NCBI GenBank assembly: GCA_030610025.1
Contig: JAUWSP010000038.1
Span: 1 to 11,550 of the forward strand
DNA: 11,550 nt
DNA from: Acidobacteriota bacterium
GTDB taxonomy: Bacteria > Acidobacteriota > Thermoanaerobaculia > Multivoradales > JAHEKO01
Direction: 5' to 3'
Part shown: piece after piece, positions 1 to 7,511 of the stretch
How the letters are laid out: each line of letters starts with the position of its first letter
Numbering within the stretch: position 1 is the first letter of the stretch
Position numbers and translations under genes: made by a program
The notes under the pieces: model-generated
What the model saw: the letters and a program-made list of their open reading frames with translations, nothing else
What the model was told of the DNA's origin: nothing
Database searches by the model: none

Positions 1-1229
1 ACCAGAAATAGAAAGGCCGGATAGGCAATGACCAGGTATCGGTTGCCGATGAAGCCTCCTCCCCCATGCCATCGGTTCGGCAGCAGAAGAAAGAAAGCCA
101 GGGAGGAGACGGCCACTGCGACCAGGATCAGCCAGCGACCCTTGGACCGCCAATCGTGCAACAGAAACAGGAGCAGACAAATAGCCGCGAACGGCATGTA
201 GAGAAGCATTCCGACATGCCGCCCCCACAGGAAGTACCCGGCATTGTCGGCCAGCAAAGGCAAGTCGACATTGCGGGGATCGAATTTTCCGAGGTAGTGT
301 CCGACCCACTTGGAGGTCCTCTCGAAGTGAGCGACGGCCCGGGGCTGGGCCGTTTCGTGGTGAGTGATGGCCCGAGGCTGGGTCGGGTTGGAGGCCTTCC
401 GCTCCATGAAGGCAACGGGACTGCTGACGTTGACTGGTCGGCGGGATCGACTGAGATAGGGCCAGGGTGTATCGGTCAGGGCCAGGGCCAGGCCTGTCAG
501 CAAAGCCAGTGTCGAGATCGCGCCGAGGCACCAGACCACCAGCGCCTTCCATCCGCGCCGGCGGATGGAGAAGTAGAGGATGGGCAGCGCCAGTGCCGCC
601 AGCATCGGCTTGGAGTAGATGGCCAGCGAGAGGGCTGCTGCCGACCCGGCGATGGCGAGAAAGCTCAGCTGCTTCGTCGCCGAAGGCTTCTTGTCCATGA
701 CCAGCAGGAACGAGACCATGACGCAGGTCATGTGAAAGATCTCGGCCTGCAGCCAGAAGATGTAGGCGAAGCTGCAGCTCAGTAGGAAGAAGCCGGTGGA
801 GAAGAGAAAGGCGATCGATTCGCGGTTGAATCGCCGCAAGTAGCTCGTTCCCATGGCGATCCTGATCATCATCAGCGCCGCGTTGAGGGCCATCAGGCCG
901 TTGGCGCCGAAGAGTGCGGCCGCCGGAGCTGCGAATAGCGGGTAGACCAGGGGGGCCGAGAAGTGAACGGTCTGCCAGCCGTTCTCGCTCATCAGAAACA
1001 GGTTGTCGGAGCGATGTGTGAACTCGTGAAAGAGCCTCTCGATGTCCTGCGATTCGCAGCGCAGGTCCCCATCGCGCCACAGGCTGATCGCCATCAGGTA
1101 GTTGGCCGGCTCGTCGGCCTTGAGCAACATGGGCAGCCCGGGCTTGGCGAGCGTCAAGGGGAACAGCACGAAGAAGAGGGAGAGGCTGATCCAGGCCAGG
1201 GTCAGGGGTTTGCGAAGGGCGGTCAACAT
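1..1229 (-). CDS. Multi-spanning membrane protein, GT-C glycosyltransferase-like (3' part cut by window edge)
   Basis: The frame stays open for 409 codons from an ATG at 1229 to the left edge, so the C-terminus is missing. The start is supported by GGAG (1240-1237) seven bases upstream. I see about nine hydrophobic segments, roughly residues 11-29, 92-108, 112-128, 137-158, 164-178, 187-206, 208-222, 228-251 and 336-384 (probably two). The first outer loop carries KADEPANYL (residues 37-45), which resembles the acidic DE pair in the first loop of GT39/GT83-type GT-C enzymes that use polyprenyl-phosphate sugars. A GGGGFIGNRYL stretch lies near residue 389-399. A role in transferring sugar from a lipid carrier in the cytoplasmic membrane is an inference; no closer family is recognised. 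Residues 284-305 hold an 11-residue tandem duplication. The gene follows the M13 peptidase terminator and so is probably transcribed separately from it. Confidence 0.75.
   Translation of the reverse strand, partial: MLTALRKPLTLAWISLSLFFVLFPLTLAKPGLPMLLKADEPANYLMAISLWRDGDLRCESQDIERLFHEFTHRSDNLFLMSENGWQTVHFSAPLVYPLFAAPAAALFGANGLMALNAALMMIRIAMGTSYLRRFNRESIAFLFSTGFFLLSCSFAYIFWLQAEIFHMTCVMVSFLLVMDKKPSATKQLSFLAIAGSAAALSLAIYSKPMLAALALPILYFSIRRRGWKALVVWCLGAISTLALLTGLALALTDTPWPYLSRSRRPVNVSSPVAFMERKASNPTQPRAITHHETAQPRAVAHFERTSKWVGHYLGKFDPRNVDLPLLADNAGYFLWGRHVGMLLYMPFAAICLLLFLLHDWRSKGRWLILVAVAVSSLAFFLLLPNRWHGGGGFIGNRYLVIAYPAFLFL
315..380 (-). repeat. 33-bp tandem direct repeat inside the membrane protein gene
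   Basis: Two adjacent 33-bp units (348-380 and 315-347) match at about 25 of 33 positions and keep the reading frame. They encode QPRAITHHETA followed by QPRAVAHFERT, residues 284-305, in the hydrophilic stretch between the membrane segments ending near 251 and beginning near 336. Several of the differences are synonymous or conservative, which suggests an older in-frame duplication that has drifted. This is read directly from the sequence; no function is proposed. Confidence 0.7.
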
Positions 1230-1275
1230 CAAATGGCTCCAATAGTTTCAATGGAGCATTCTATCCAGCCGGGTG

Positions 1276-1310
1276 AAAAAGAAACCGCCCGCGCAGCGAA
1301 GCGCGGACGG
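1276..1310 (-). terminator. Intrinsic terminator of the M13 peptidase gene
   Basis: On the minus strand a 10-bp GC-rich stem (ccgtccgcgc paired with gcgcgggcgg, one G-U pair) closes a six-base loop and is followed at once by tttcttttt. It starts 27 bases after the M13 stop codon and ends before the start region of the membrane protein gene at 1229. This is a textbook rho-independent terminator. Confidence 0.88.
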
Positions 1311-1336
1311 CAGAAGAGAGAAGAAGGGTTCGACGG

Positions 1337-3376
1337 CTACCAGATTTCGGCTCTCTGGTCGGCTGGCAACGCCATGGGGTCGCCCCCCTTGCAGCCAAAA
1401 GCCGCGGCGAACTCCGGCATGTTGGCCAGCGGGCCGTTGACCCGGAACTTCGCCGGCGAATGGGGGTCGGTATTGACCTGCAGCTTGAGGGCCTCGGGTC
1501 GGTAGTTCTTGCGCCATCCCTGAGCCCAGCTCAAGAAGAAGCGCTGCTCGGGTGTGAAGCCGTCGATCTCACCGGGGTTGTTCCCTTCGAGCGCGGTCTG
1601 AAGCGCGTGGAAGGCCATGGTCAGGCCGGCCAGGTCGCCGATGTTCTCGCCCAGGGTGAGCTCGCCGTTGACGTGCAGATCGTCCACTGCCACGAAGCCG
1701 CCGAACTGATCGACCAGGATCTTCGTGCGTTCATCGAAGCGCTCACGATCTTCGTCAGTCCACCAGTTCTCCATGTTGCCCTGGGCATCGAACTGAGAGC
1801 CCTTGTCATCGAAGCCGTGCATGAGCTCGTGGCCGATGACGCTGCCCATGGCTCCATAGTTGATGGCATCGTCCGCCTCGCCATCGAACATGGGTGGCTG
1901 CATGATGGCGGCCGGGAAGACGATCTCGTTCATCACCGGACTGTAGTAGGCATTGACGGTCTGCGGGGACATGCCCCACTCGTTGCGATCGATGGGCTGA
2001 CCGATCTTGTCGAGATTGCGGCGCATCTCGAAGGCGTCGGCGGCCCGTACGTTGGCGACGTAGCTCTGGCGTTCGATGTCGAGCTTCGAGTAGTCACGCC
2101 ATTCATCGGGGTAACCGACCTTGGAGTTGAAGGCAGCGAGCTTAGCGAGGGCCTGAGTCTTCGTGTCGTCGCTCATCCAGTCGAGGCCCTGGATACGGGT
2201 TCCGACTGTCGATCGGAGGTCTTCGATCATCTCGTCGGCCCGCGTCTTGGTTTGCGGCGGGAAGGCTTGCTCGACATAGACCTGCCCCAGGGCTTCTCCC
2301 AGGCTGGAGCTGGTCCGGGCGACGACTCTCTTCCATCTGGGCTGCAGCTCCTCGGTTCCCCGCAGGGTCTTGCTGTAGAACTCGAAGTCCTGGTTGACGA
2401 ACGCCTCGGACAGATAGGGCGAGAAGTTGTTGATCAAGTTCCACCGCAAGTAAGCTTTCCAGGTGTCGAGCTCCGCCTCGCCCAGGAGTGTGTTCATCTC
2501 GGCGAAGAAATTCGGTTGAGCGTAGGAGAAGTTCTCCATCTCTCCGAGGCCGAGACGCTCGAAATACCGGCTCCAGGAGAAATTTGGGGTCGCCTCGTCA
2601 GCGGACTTCAGGGTCTCGATGTTGTAGTAGTTGGCCGGATCCCGAAGCTCTACATTGGTCAGTGAGGCCTTGGCCAGACGTGTTTCCAACTCCAGGATCC
2701 CCATCGCAGCCTTGTCCGCCTGCTCTGCGGAGTCGCCCATCAGCTGGAGCATCTTGGAGACGTGGGCAACGTACTGCTCACGAAGCTTCGCCGATTCCTC
2801 GTCGTCTCGGGTGTAGTAGTCGCGGTCGGGTAGCCCGAGGCCCCCTTGGACGGCATAGTAGAGGTACTGCTCACTGTTCTTCAGATCCTGAAAAATCCCC
2901 TGATCGAACAGTGCCGAAACACCCTCGGCGTGAAGCTCACGCACCAGCGCCGAGACATCCTCGACACTGCCGATGGCATCGACCCGCTCGAGGTCTGCCT
3001 CGAGGGGCTCGAGTCCCTGCGCTTCGATCTTCCCGGTGTCCATTCCGGTGTGCCAGAAGTCGCCGACTTTCTGCTGATTGGTGCCTTTCGGGGCGTCGTC
3101 GTCGTCGGCTTCTTCCATGATCTCGCGCAGCAAGGCGAGATTCCGTTCATACATCTCGTGGGAGATCCCCCACGAGCTGTACTCCTCGGGGATCGGGTTG
3201 AGCGTCAGCCACTGGCCGTTGGCATACTGGTAGAAGTCGACGCAGGCATCGGCGGACGTGTCCATGTTTCGCCGGTCCAGGCCTCTCTCGTTGGTCTTGT
3301 AGTCGCTGGCCGCCGCAAAGCTGGCAGCGAATGCTACGAGGAGCGCAACGCAGAGCACTAGCTTGGTAGATTGCAT
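1337..3376 (-). CDS. Secreted M13-family zinc metallopeptidase (neprilysin/PepO-like)
   Basis: This 679-residue protein is full length for the M13 family. It should hydrolyse small peptides on the amino side of hydrophobic residues, outside the cytoplasm. A signal peptide is visible (basic start, hydrophobic residues 6-23, cleavage probably after AAA-S near 23-24). The N-terminal M13 domain covers roughly 35-420 and the catalytic domain 470-679. The zinc site HELMH lies at 516-520 and the third ligand is E577 in ENIGDLAGL (577-585). NAYY at 475-478 is the substrate-binding motif, and DPHSPAKFRVNG (637-648) carries the His and Arg expected for transition-state and carboxylate binding. The C-terminal C662 and final Trp match the conserved family ending. 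The ATG at 3376 has AGGAGT nine bases upstream (3391-3386). All catalytic residues are present. It has its own terminator and a 204-bp gap upstream, so it is probably monocistronic and nutritional in role. Confidence 0.96.
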   Translation of the reverse strand: MQSTKLVLCVALLVAFAASFAAASDYKTNERGLDRRNMDTSADACVDFYQYANGQWLTLNPIPEEYSSWGISHEMYERNLALLREIMEEADDDDAPKGTNQQKVGDFWHTGMDTGKIEAQGLEPLEADLERVDAIGSVEDVSALVRELHAEGVSALFDQGIFQDLKNSEQYLYYAVQGGLGLPDRDYYTRDDEESAKLREQYVAHVSKMLQLMGDSAEQADKAAMGILELETRLAKASLTNVELRDPANYYNIETLKSADEATPNFSWSRYFERLGLGEMENFSYAQPNFFAEMNTLLGEAELDTWKAYLRWNLINNFSPYLSEAFVNQDFEFYSKTLRGTEELQPRWKRVVARTSSSLGEALGQVYVEQAFPPQTKTRADEMIEDLRSTVGTRIQGLDWMSDDTKTQALAKLAAFNSKVGYPDEWRDYSKLDIERQSYVANVRAADAFEMRRNLDKIGQPIDRNEWGMSPQTVNAYYSPVMNEIVFPAAIMQPPMFDGEADDAINYGAMGSVIGHELMHGFDDKGSQFDAQGNMENWWTDEDRERFDERTKILVDQFGGFVAVDDLHVNGELTLGENIGDLAGLTMAFHALQTALEGNNPGEIDGFTPEQRFFLSWAQGWRKNYRPEALKLQVNTDPHSPAKFRVNGPLANMPEFAAAFGCKGGDPMALPADQRAEIW

Positions 3377-3580
3377 GATCTCAAAACTCCTGAAAACGGT
3401 TGATTTCGGCTACCCGGGGAGTCTTGCTGATTGAGCTTCCGCTCGGGTATCCCTCCTTGGTTGCGGGGCGATTGGGTCTTCCTCGACCCGCGTCGACGAC
3501 ACGCACCTTTCCCGACTTGTTACTACGGTCCGGACGAAGGTAGGTTGCACTTTGCCGGGGCAGGGCATTGGCTCACGGAA

Positions 3581-4330
3581 CTACTTCGTCAGGTAGTTGC
3601 GGTAGATTGCCATCAGGTCCATAGGGGCGTGCAGGAAGTCCTGTGGTCGTACCTTGCTTCCCGAGACATCCTCCCACGACGGTAGTGGGGACTCGTAGAC
3701 CAGGTCGCCGAGGTGGCTCCAGGCTTCCGGTCCAAGGGTCACTTTGAGGCGGGCGAGGATCTCCACATCGAAGATCCACCTGGTGATGAAGGGCTCCTCA
3801 AACAGGTCACGGACAGTCGGGCAGGAGCGGAACAGTTTGGCACCGCATTGTGTGTCGTAGACTGCCGCACTGAGCAGTAGTGAGACCACCGTTGCGAACA
3901 GACGTCCCGCGTAGTGCCGGAAGGGGTCGCGATCCACATGGCGACCCAGCATTCGCACCCGGGACCCGAAGACCATCAAGGTCTCGGGACGCTCCTCGAA
4001 GACGTCGGCCAGACCCGAGATCGCTGCCAGCGGAATCGCCAGGTCTGCGTCCCAGAACCCAACGAGGGGAGAGTCTGTATCGAGTGCCTGCAGAATCCCC
4101 TGTCGGACGGCCTCCGCCTTGCCCTGGTTCTCGGAGAGCCGAAGTAGGTCGCATCTGCCAGAGGAGTCCTCGCAGAGCTCCTGCAACACGTCGTGGGTGC
4201 CGTCGGTGCTGCCGTCATCGACGAACAGAAAACGAACCTCGTCTCGAGTGTCGAGAAACTCCAGATAGGTTCTTACCGGCAGGCGAGAGGCCTCGTTGAA
4301 GCACGGGACCACGATCGTCGTCGACATCAT
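3581..4330 (-). CDS. Family 2 glycosyltransferase, ALG5/DPM1-like (polyprenyl-phosphate sugar synthase)
   Basis: This 249-residue GT-A enzyme has VPCFNEASRL (8-17), DDGSTDGT (38-45), a metal-binding DAD (94-96), QCGAK (161-165) and RWIFDVE (184-190). That order is characteristic of the ALG5/dolichyl-phosphate sugar synthase group, which transfers glucose or mannose from a nucleotide sugar to a polyprenyl phosphate on the cytoplasmic membrane face. There is no C-terminal membrane segment, so it is soluble or peripheral. The start ATG (4330-4328) overlaps the TGA of the upstream methyltransferase gene in an ATGA, and a second ATG follows directly. GGAG lies about ten bases upstream. The overlap implies translational coupling. 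The nearby GT-C-like membrane protein could use its lipid-linked sugar, but that is inference. The sugar and acceptor cannot be told from sequence. Confidence 0.9.
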   Translation of the reverse strand: MMSTTIVVPCFNEASRLPVRTYLEFLDTRDEVRFLFVDDGSTDGTHDVLQELCEDSSGRCDLLRLSENQGKAEAVRQGILQALDTDSPLVGFWDADLAIPLAAISGLADVFEERPETLMVFGSRVRMLGRHVDRDPFRHYAGRLFATVVSLLLSAAVYDTQCGAKLFRSCPTVRDLFEEPFITRWIFDVEILARLKVTLGPEAWSHLGDLVYESPLPSWEDVSGSKVRPQDFLHAPMDLMAIYRNYLTK

Positions 4331-5166
4331 CGCGAAGGCACTCCATTGGGGCTATGCTCGAAGTCCACATCGTCCGGGCGTTGGCGGGGAGCGATCCCTG
4401 GATCATCGACGCGCAAGATGGCAATGAGGCTCGCGCCGTACCGATAGCCTTCCGGCCTGCGCCCTTCGAGACAGTCTTTCAGGACTCTCGACTCGCCCTC
4501 GAAGAGTGATGCGAGGAGCCGATTCACCGGGTCTGGAGGCACGTGAAGGTCGGTGCCGCGTTGACCGAACGACATACGGCCGTATCGGTTCAGGGCACGA
4601 ACCAGGCGAATCACCGGGTAGAGCCTGGTGTTGTAATAGGAGATGAGGAGGGGGGTGACGGGCAGCCCCTGCCATACCGACTCCAGTTGACTGCGGTCGT
4701 AGCGACGGAAGTGCCCCAGAACCTCGTCGTGGCTGGACCACAGGGCGTCATTGGCTGGCACTGTCAGCAGGACGTGAGCTCCTTGTCGGCAGCGAGACAG
4801 CAGAGTCGACAGGAACAGGAAGTCGTCGGGGACGTGCTCCAGTACATCCGTCATCAAATAGAAGCTCGCCCTGTCATCGAGCTCCGGCGGCGCCTCGCCC
4901 AGCTCTCCATGCCAGAATCGGACTCCAGGGTAGCGCTGGCGTGCCAGCGCGATGGCATCGGGGGAGGTGTCGATGCCGGCGACGTCGTAGGCGTCGGCGA
5001 GGGCTCCGATGTTCCCACCGGGACCGCAACCCACATCGACGACCAGATTTCGTTCCCCTGGAGTCGGCAATGATGCCAGCAGGGTCTTGATGATCTGCCG
5101 CTTGCCCAGGAACCACCAGTGCCGCTCCTCCATTCTGGAGTGCAGCTCCTGTTGTCGCGCATCCAT
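4327..5166 (-). CDS. Class I SAM-dependent methyltransferase
   Basis: I place the start at the ATG at 5166, giving 279 residues that begin MDARQQELHSRMEERHWWF. This short lead with HWWF and GKR is the usual N-terminus of the family. Motif I is VDVGCGPGG (43-51), the ribose-binding acidic residue is D66 in GIDTSPD, TDVLEHVPDD lies at 106-115, and TVPAND at 135-140 is followed by LWSSHDEVLGHFRRY (142-156), also a subgroup signature. An ATG 61 codons further up (5349) is possible, but its extra residues are an Arg/Pro/Ala-rich stretch and it sits inside the hairpin downstream of the cytochrome gene. The ribosome binding site before 5166 is weak, so the exact start remains somewhat uncertain. The gene overlaps the glycosyltransferase by four bases; such pairs are common in glycolipid or surface-sugar loci. 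The substrate is unknown. Confidence 0.88.
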   Translation of the reverse strand: MDARQQELHSRMEERHWWFLGKRQIIKTLLASLPTPGERNLVVDVGCGPGGNIGALADAYDVAGIDTSPDAIALARQRYPGVRFWHGELGEAPPELDDRASFYLMTDVLEHVPDDFLFLSTLLSRCRQGAHVLLTVPANDALWSSHDEVLGHFRRYDRSQLESVWQGLPVTPLLISYYNTRLYPVIRLVRALNRYGRMSFGQRGTDLHVPPDPVNRLLASLFEGESRVLKDCLEGRRPEGYRYGASLIAILRVDDPGIAPRQRPDDVDFEHSPNGVPSR

Positions 5167-5324
5167 TCCGAGATCCGGTGGTGGTGGCAGCTTTTTCCCT
5201 GGCGGTGGCCTGGACCAGCAGCCAGCAAGTAGCTGAGCCGCTGCAGCGTGCGGACATTCTAGCGCGGGTCGAGCGCCCCTCCGTACGAAGGAGCGAACGC
5301 AAGCCCCCCCAGGAAACAGGAGAA

Positions 5325-5368
5325 GCCACCTGGCAGGTGCTCTCGACAAGAGAGGTCTACCAGGTGGC
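5325..5368 (-). terminator. Terminator-like hairpin after the cytochrome c3 gene
   Basis: A perfect 9-bp inverted repeat (gccacctgg at 5325-5333, ccaggtggc at 5360-5368) encloses an inner 5-bp stem (ctctc/gagag). On the minus strand it begins about 30 bases after the cytochrome stop and is followed by ttctcctgttt, a mediocre U-rich tract. It probably ends the cytochrome transcript and separates it from the methyltransferase gene. Confidence 0.6.
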
Positions 5369-5398
5369 CGTTGGTCTTCTACTGTTTGGAGCTCTGGT

Positions 5399-5794
5399 TC
5401 AGCCGGCCTTCGGATGGCAGCCGTCGCACTTCGTGGGTGCGGCCTCGGCGCCAGATTCCTTGTGACAGGTGACGCAGGTGATGTGGTAGGGGTTCTTCGA
5501 CAGGCTCATCTGCGCGCAGTCCGGGGTCTCACCCTCGGGATCCTGGTGACAGGAAGCGCAGCTTGGCACATCCATGTCCGAGTCCGCGGCCAGGCCATCG
5601 TTCGTGTGGTGGCAAGTGGCGCACTCGGTGAGCTCGAAATGGGCTGCGTGTGGGAACTCTACCGCCGACTTTTTGGCTGCACAGACGTCGATGGTCACAT
5701 CAGCCGGTGCGTCTTTGGCCGTGGCGGCGAGAGTCGGCATGGCGAAGACCAGAGCGGCGATCACGATGCCTGTCGCTACGAGTGATTTGCGCAT
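5399..5794 (-). CDS. Periplasmic tetraheme cytochrome c3 (class III cytochrome c)
   Basis: The 131-residue protein starts with a Sec signal peptide (hydrophobic residues 4-23, cleavage near LAA-TA or ATA-KD, 22-27). Four CXXCH heme sites follow: CATCH (58-62), CASCH (79-83), CVTCH (107-111) and CDGCH (123-127). The remaining histidines are H49, H52, H63 and H104, so there are exactly eight, enough for bis-His ligation of four hemes. Their order (two His before heme 1, one directly after its CXXCH, one before heme 3) matches classical tetraheme c3. Classical c3 proteins often have CX4CH at some sites, whereas here all four are CX2CH. It should shuttle low-potential electrons in the periplasm. 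No hydrogenase, formate dehydrogenase or reductase gene lies beside it, so its partner is unknown. C38 and C93 are additional cysteines outside heme motifs. Confidence 0.93.
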   Translation of the reverse strand: MRKSLVATGIVIAALVFAMPTLAATAKDAPADVTIDVCAAKKSAVEFPHAAHFELTECATCHHTNDGLAADSDMDVPSCASCHQDPEGETPDCAQMSLSKNPYHITCVTCHKESGAEAAPTKCDGCHPKAG

Positions 5795-5802
5795 TGAACA
5801 TT

Positions 5803-5809
5803 CCCTCCT
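5803..5809 (-). promoter_or_regulatory. Strong ribosome binding site for the cytochrome c3 gene
   Basis: AGGAGGG on the minus strand stands eight bases before the ATG at 5794. It is the strongest Shine-Dalgarno match in the window, fixes the start and suggests high expression of the cytochrome. Confidence 0.8.
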
Positions 5810-5985
5810 GACGAGTTGGGTTTATCTCTCGGGGGCTCTTGCCCGCGCGGTGGCCGCCCCCACCAATACGATCTCGGTAACTCTACACCAAATCGATCAT
5901 GGAGAATGCGGTTGGTTTCCAAGAGGTGGTGAAGCAGCCGACCTCGCCAGATTTGGAGGCGGCAGCCCGATTCCGCCGTGAAGAT

Positions 5986-7425
5986 CTAGGGGGAAGCCGC
6001 AGCCAGCGGTCCGTAGCTGTCGGCAGAGACCAGCCGACCGGGCATGTCGGCCAGGACATAGCCCATCACCGCGAGCATGGCTACCGCCCGCTTGAAGTCC
6101 TGTGGGTCGATCTTGTCGAGCGTGTCGGCCTCGGTGTGATGCCAGTCGAAGTAGTGCTCGCCGACGGTCTTCAATCCCAAGCCAGGGACTCCACTCTTGA
6201 CCAGCGGCCCGATATGAGCGCCTCCACCACCGCGGAATATCTGCCCGGCCTCGATGCCGGCGAGCAGATTGCCGACGGCCTGAAGTTGCTCCAGGGCCGA
6301 CTCGTAGGTCGGGTCTCCAGAGTCGGGCTCGACGCCGTTCAGGCCGAAGCCGAATCCCAGGGGGCGCTCGGCACCGCCGTCCATCTCGATAGCCGCAACG
6401 TGGTTGTCGATTCTCTCACCGACCCATTCCCGGTAGGCCTTGCCGCCGGCGAGACCGTTCTCCTCGTTGGTCCAGAGGACCAACCTCAGGGTGCGTCGGG
6501 GCTGGAGGCCGAGGCGTTGGAGGATCCTCAAGGCCTGCCAGGCGGCGATGCAACCGGCGCCGTCATCGTGGGCTCCCTGTCCCACGTCCCAGGAATCGAA
6601 GTGCCCACCCATGACAACCACCTCTTCGGGGTACTGGCTGCCACGAATCTCCGCCACCACGTTGGCGGACTCTGCATCGGGCAGGGTGGTGGCGTCCATG
6701 GAGAGCGCGAGTCTCAGCTCATGCCCCATGTTTACGAGTCGCTGCATCCACTCGGCGTCCTCGACGGTGATTGCTGCCGCCGGTATTCGGGGTGCATCGT
6801 CCGAGTAGCGAAGAGCTCCTGTATGGGGTGAAGCGATACTGCGACCGGTTGCCGAACGAACCAGAACAGCGACTGCGCCCAGTGCCGCGGCCCTCGAGGC
6901 TCCGTCGCCGCGGTAGCGAACCGTCTTGCCATACCCCTCCCAGGGAACGGCGTAGACGACGATCTTGCCCTCGACGGCTGCACGACCCAGGGCTTCGAGC
7001 TCATCGAAGCTCGCCACCACGACCGCAGGTGCCTCGATCCCTTCGACTGGGGTCCCGACGCTTCTGCCCAGTCCGAGAATCGCCAAGTCACGGTGAATCG
7101 GCGCCACGACCCGAGCGCTCTCCTGGCCTCGAACCCAATGTGTTACGTCGACCGGCTGATTCGAGACGTTGTCGAAGCCCTCGTCTTGCAGGGTCTCGGT
7201 GGCCCACGCGATGGCCTGTTCGAGTTGCTCTGAGCCTGAGAGCCGGGCTCCAATGACGGTCGTCAAGTAGGTCAGCTTCTCCCAGCCCTCCTCGTCCGTC
7301 AGGGCGGCCCCGATGATGCGGCCGGCGTCCTCTCGGTAGGTAGTGGTGAGATCTTCGTCGCCAACAGCCGGTTGAACCGCGAAGAACAGTAGCAGGAGAA
7401 GTTGTGGAAAGAGTGTGTGGCGCAC
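5986..7425 (-). CDS. Secreted M28-family zinc peptidase, carboxypeptidase Q (PGCP)-like
   Basis: The start is a GTG at 7425 with GGAG (7437-7434) eight bases upstream. The 479-residue protein has a signal peptide (hydrophobic residues 9-22, cleavage probably after AVG, 23). A PA domain occupies roughly residues 120-240 and is inserted ahead of the M28 catalytic core. GGHFDSWDVGQGAHDDGAG (273-291) closely resembles human carboxypeptidase Q and gives zinc ligands H275 and D287. TNEENG (319-324) gives the base E321 and ligand E322, and D349 and H430 (in HHTEADT) complete the site. The enzyme should trim dipeptides or N-terminal residues in the periplasm or outside the cell. The position before IGPLVKSGVPG is H404, where my recollection of relatives is Asp. 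It lies 86 bp after the acyl-CoA hydrolase gene with no clear terminator between, so read-through is possible. Only weak hairpins follow the stop. Confidence 0.95.
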   Translation of the reverse strand: MRHTLFPQLLLLLFFAVQPAVGDEDLTTTYREDAGRIIGAALTDEEGWEKLTYLTTVIGARLSGSEQLEQAIAWATETLQDEGFDNVSNQPVDVTHWVRGQESARVVAPIHRDLAILGLGRSVGTPVEGIEAPAVVVASFDELEALGRAAVEGKIVVYAVPWEGYGKTVRYRGDGASRAAALGAVAVLVRSATGRSIASPHTGALRYSDDAPRIPAAAITVEDAEWMQRLVNMGHELRLALSMDATTLPDAESANVVAEIRGSQYPEEVVVMGGHFDSWDVGQGAHDDGAGCIAAWQALRILQRLGLQPRRTLRLVLWTNEENGLAGGKAYREWVGERIDNHVAAIEMDGGAERPLGFGFGLNGVEPDSGDPTYESALEQLQAVGNLLAGIEAGQIFRGGGGAHIGPLVKSGVPGLGLKTVGEHYFDWHHTEADTLDKIDPQDFKRAVAMLAVMGYVLADMPGRLVSADSYGPLAAASP

Positions 7426-7511
7426 GGTCGGTTCTCCAGGCGCGGGAGTGGAAGGTGCGGGTCGGTGTCGCGGTAGAGAATCCTACAGCAAACACCTGAA
7501 GTGGCTGGTCT

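Noticed and set aside
66..785. Plus-strand open frame of 239 codons at the left edge
   Set aside because: It is antisense to the membrane protein frame and its product is Gln/Gly/Arg-rich low complexity without a recognisable domain.
1460..2665. Long plus-strand open frame (401 codons) opposite the M13 peptidase gene
   Set aside because: It is fully antisense to a gene with all catalytic motifs, has no recognisable domain, and such mirror frames arise from the codon bias of GC-rich genes.
3474..3489. Hairpin gggtc/gaccc in the gap between the glycosyltransferase and M13 genes
   Set aside because: The stem is five pairs and lacks a U tract on either strand.
3431..3685. Plus-strand open frame of 84 codons starting in the 3377-3580 gap
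   Set aside because: It runs antisense into the glycosyltransferase gene, uses a TTG start and shows no family motif.
5167..5349. N-terminal extension of the methyltransferase to the ATG at 5349
   Set aside because: The added 61 residues are Arg/Pro/Ala-rich and unlike the family, and the ATG lies within the hairpin that follows the cytochrome gene.
5831..5861. Inverted repeat gggggc/gccccc upstream of the cytochrome gene
   Set aside because: The stem is only six pairs with a 19-base loop and no U tract follows, so neither a terminator nor an operator can be claimed.
5863..5891. Possible promoter for the cytochrome gene, TTGGTG and TATTGG 17 bp apart on the minus strand
   Set aside because: Each box matches the sigma-70 consensus at only about three of six positions, which is expected by chance.
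5958..5977. Small hairpin ggcgg/ccgcc just after the M28 peptidase stop
   Set aside because: A five-pair stem with a ten-base loop and no U-rich tail is too weak to call a terminator.
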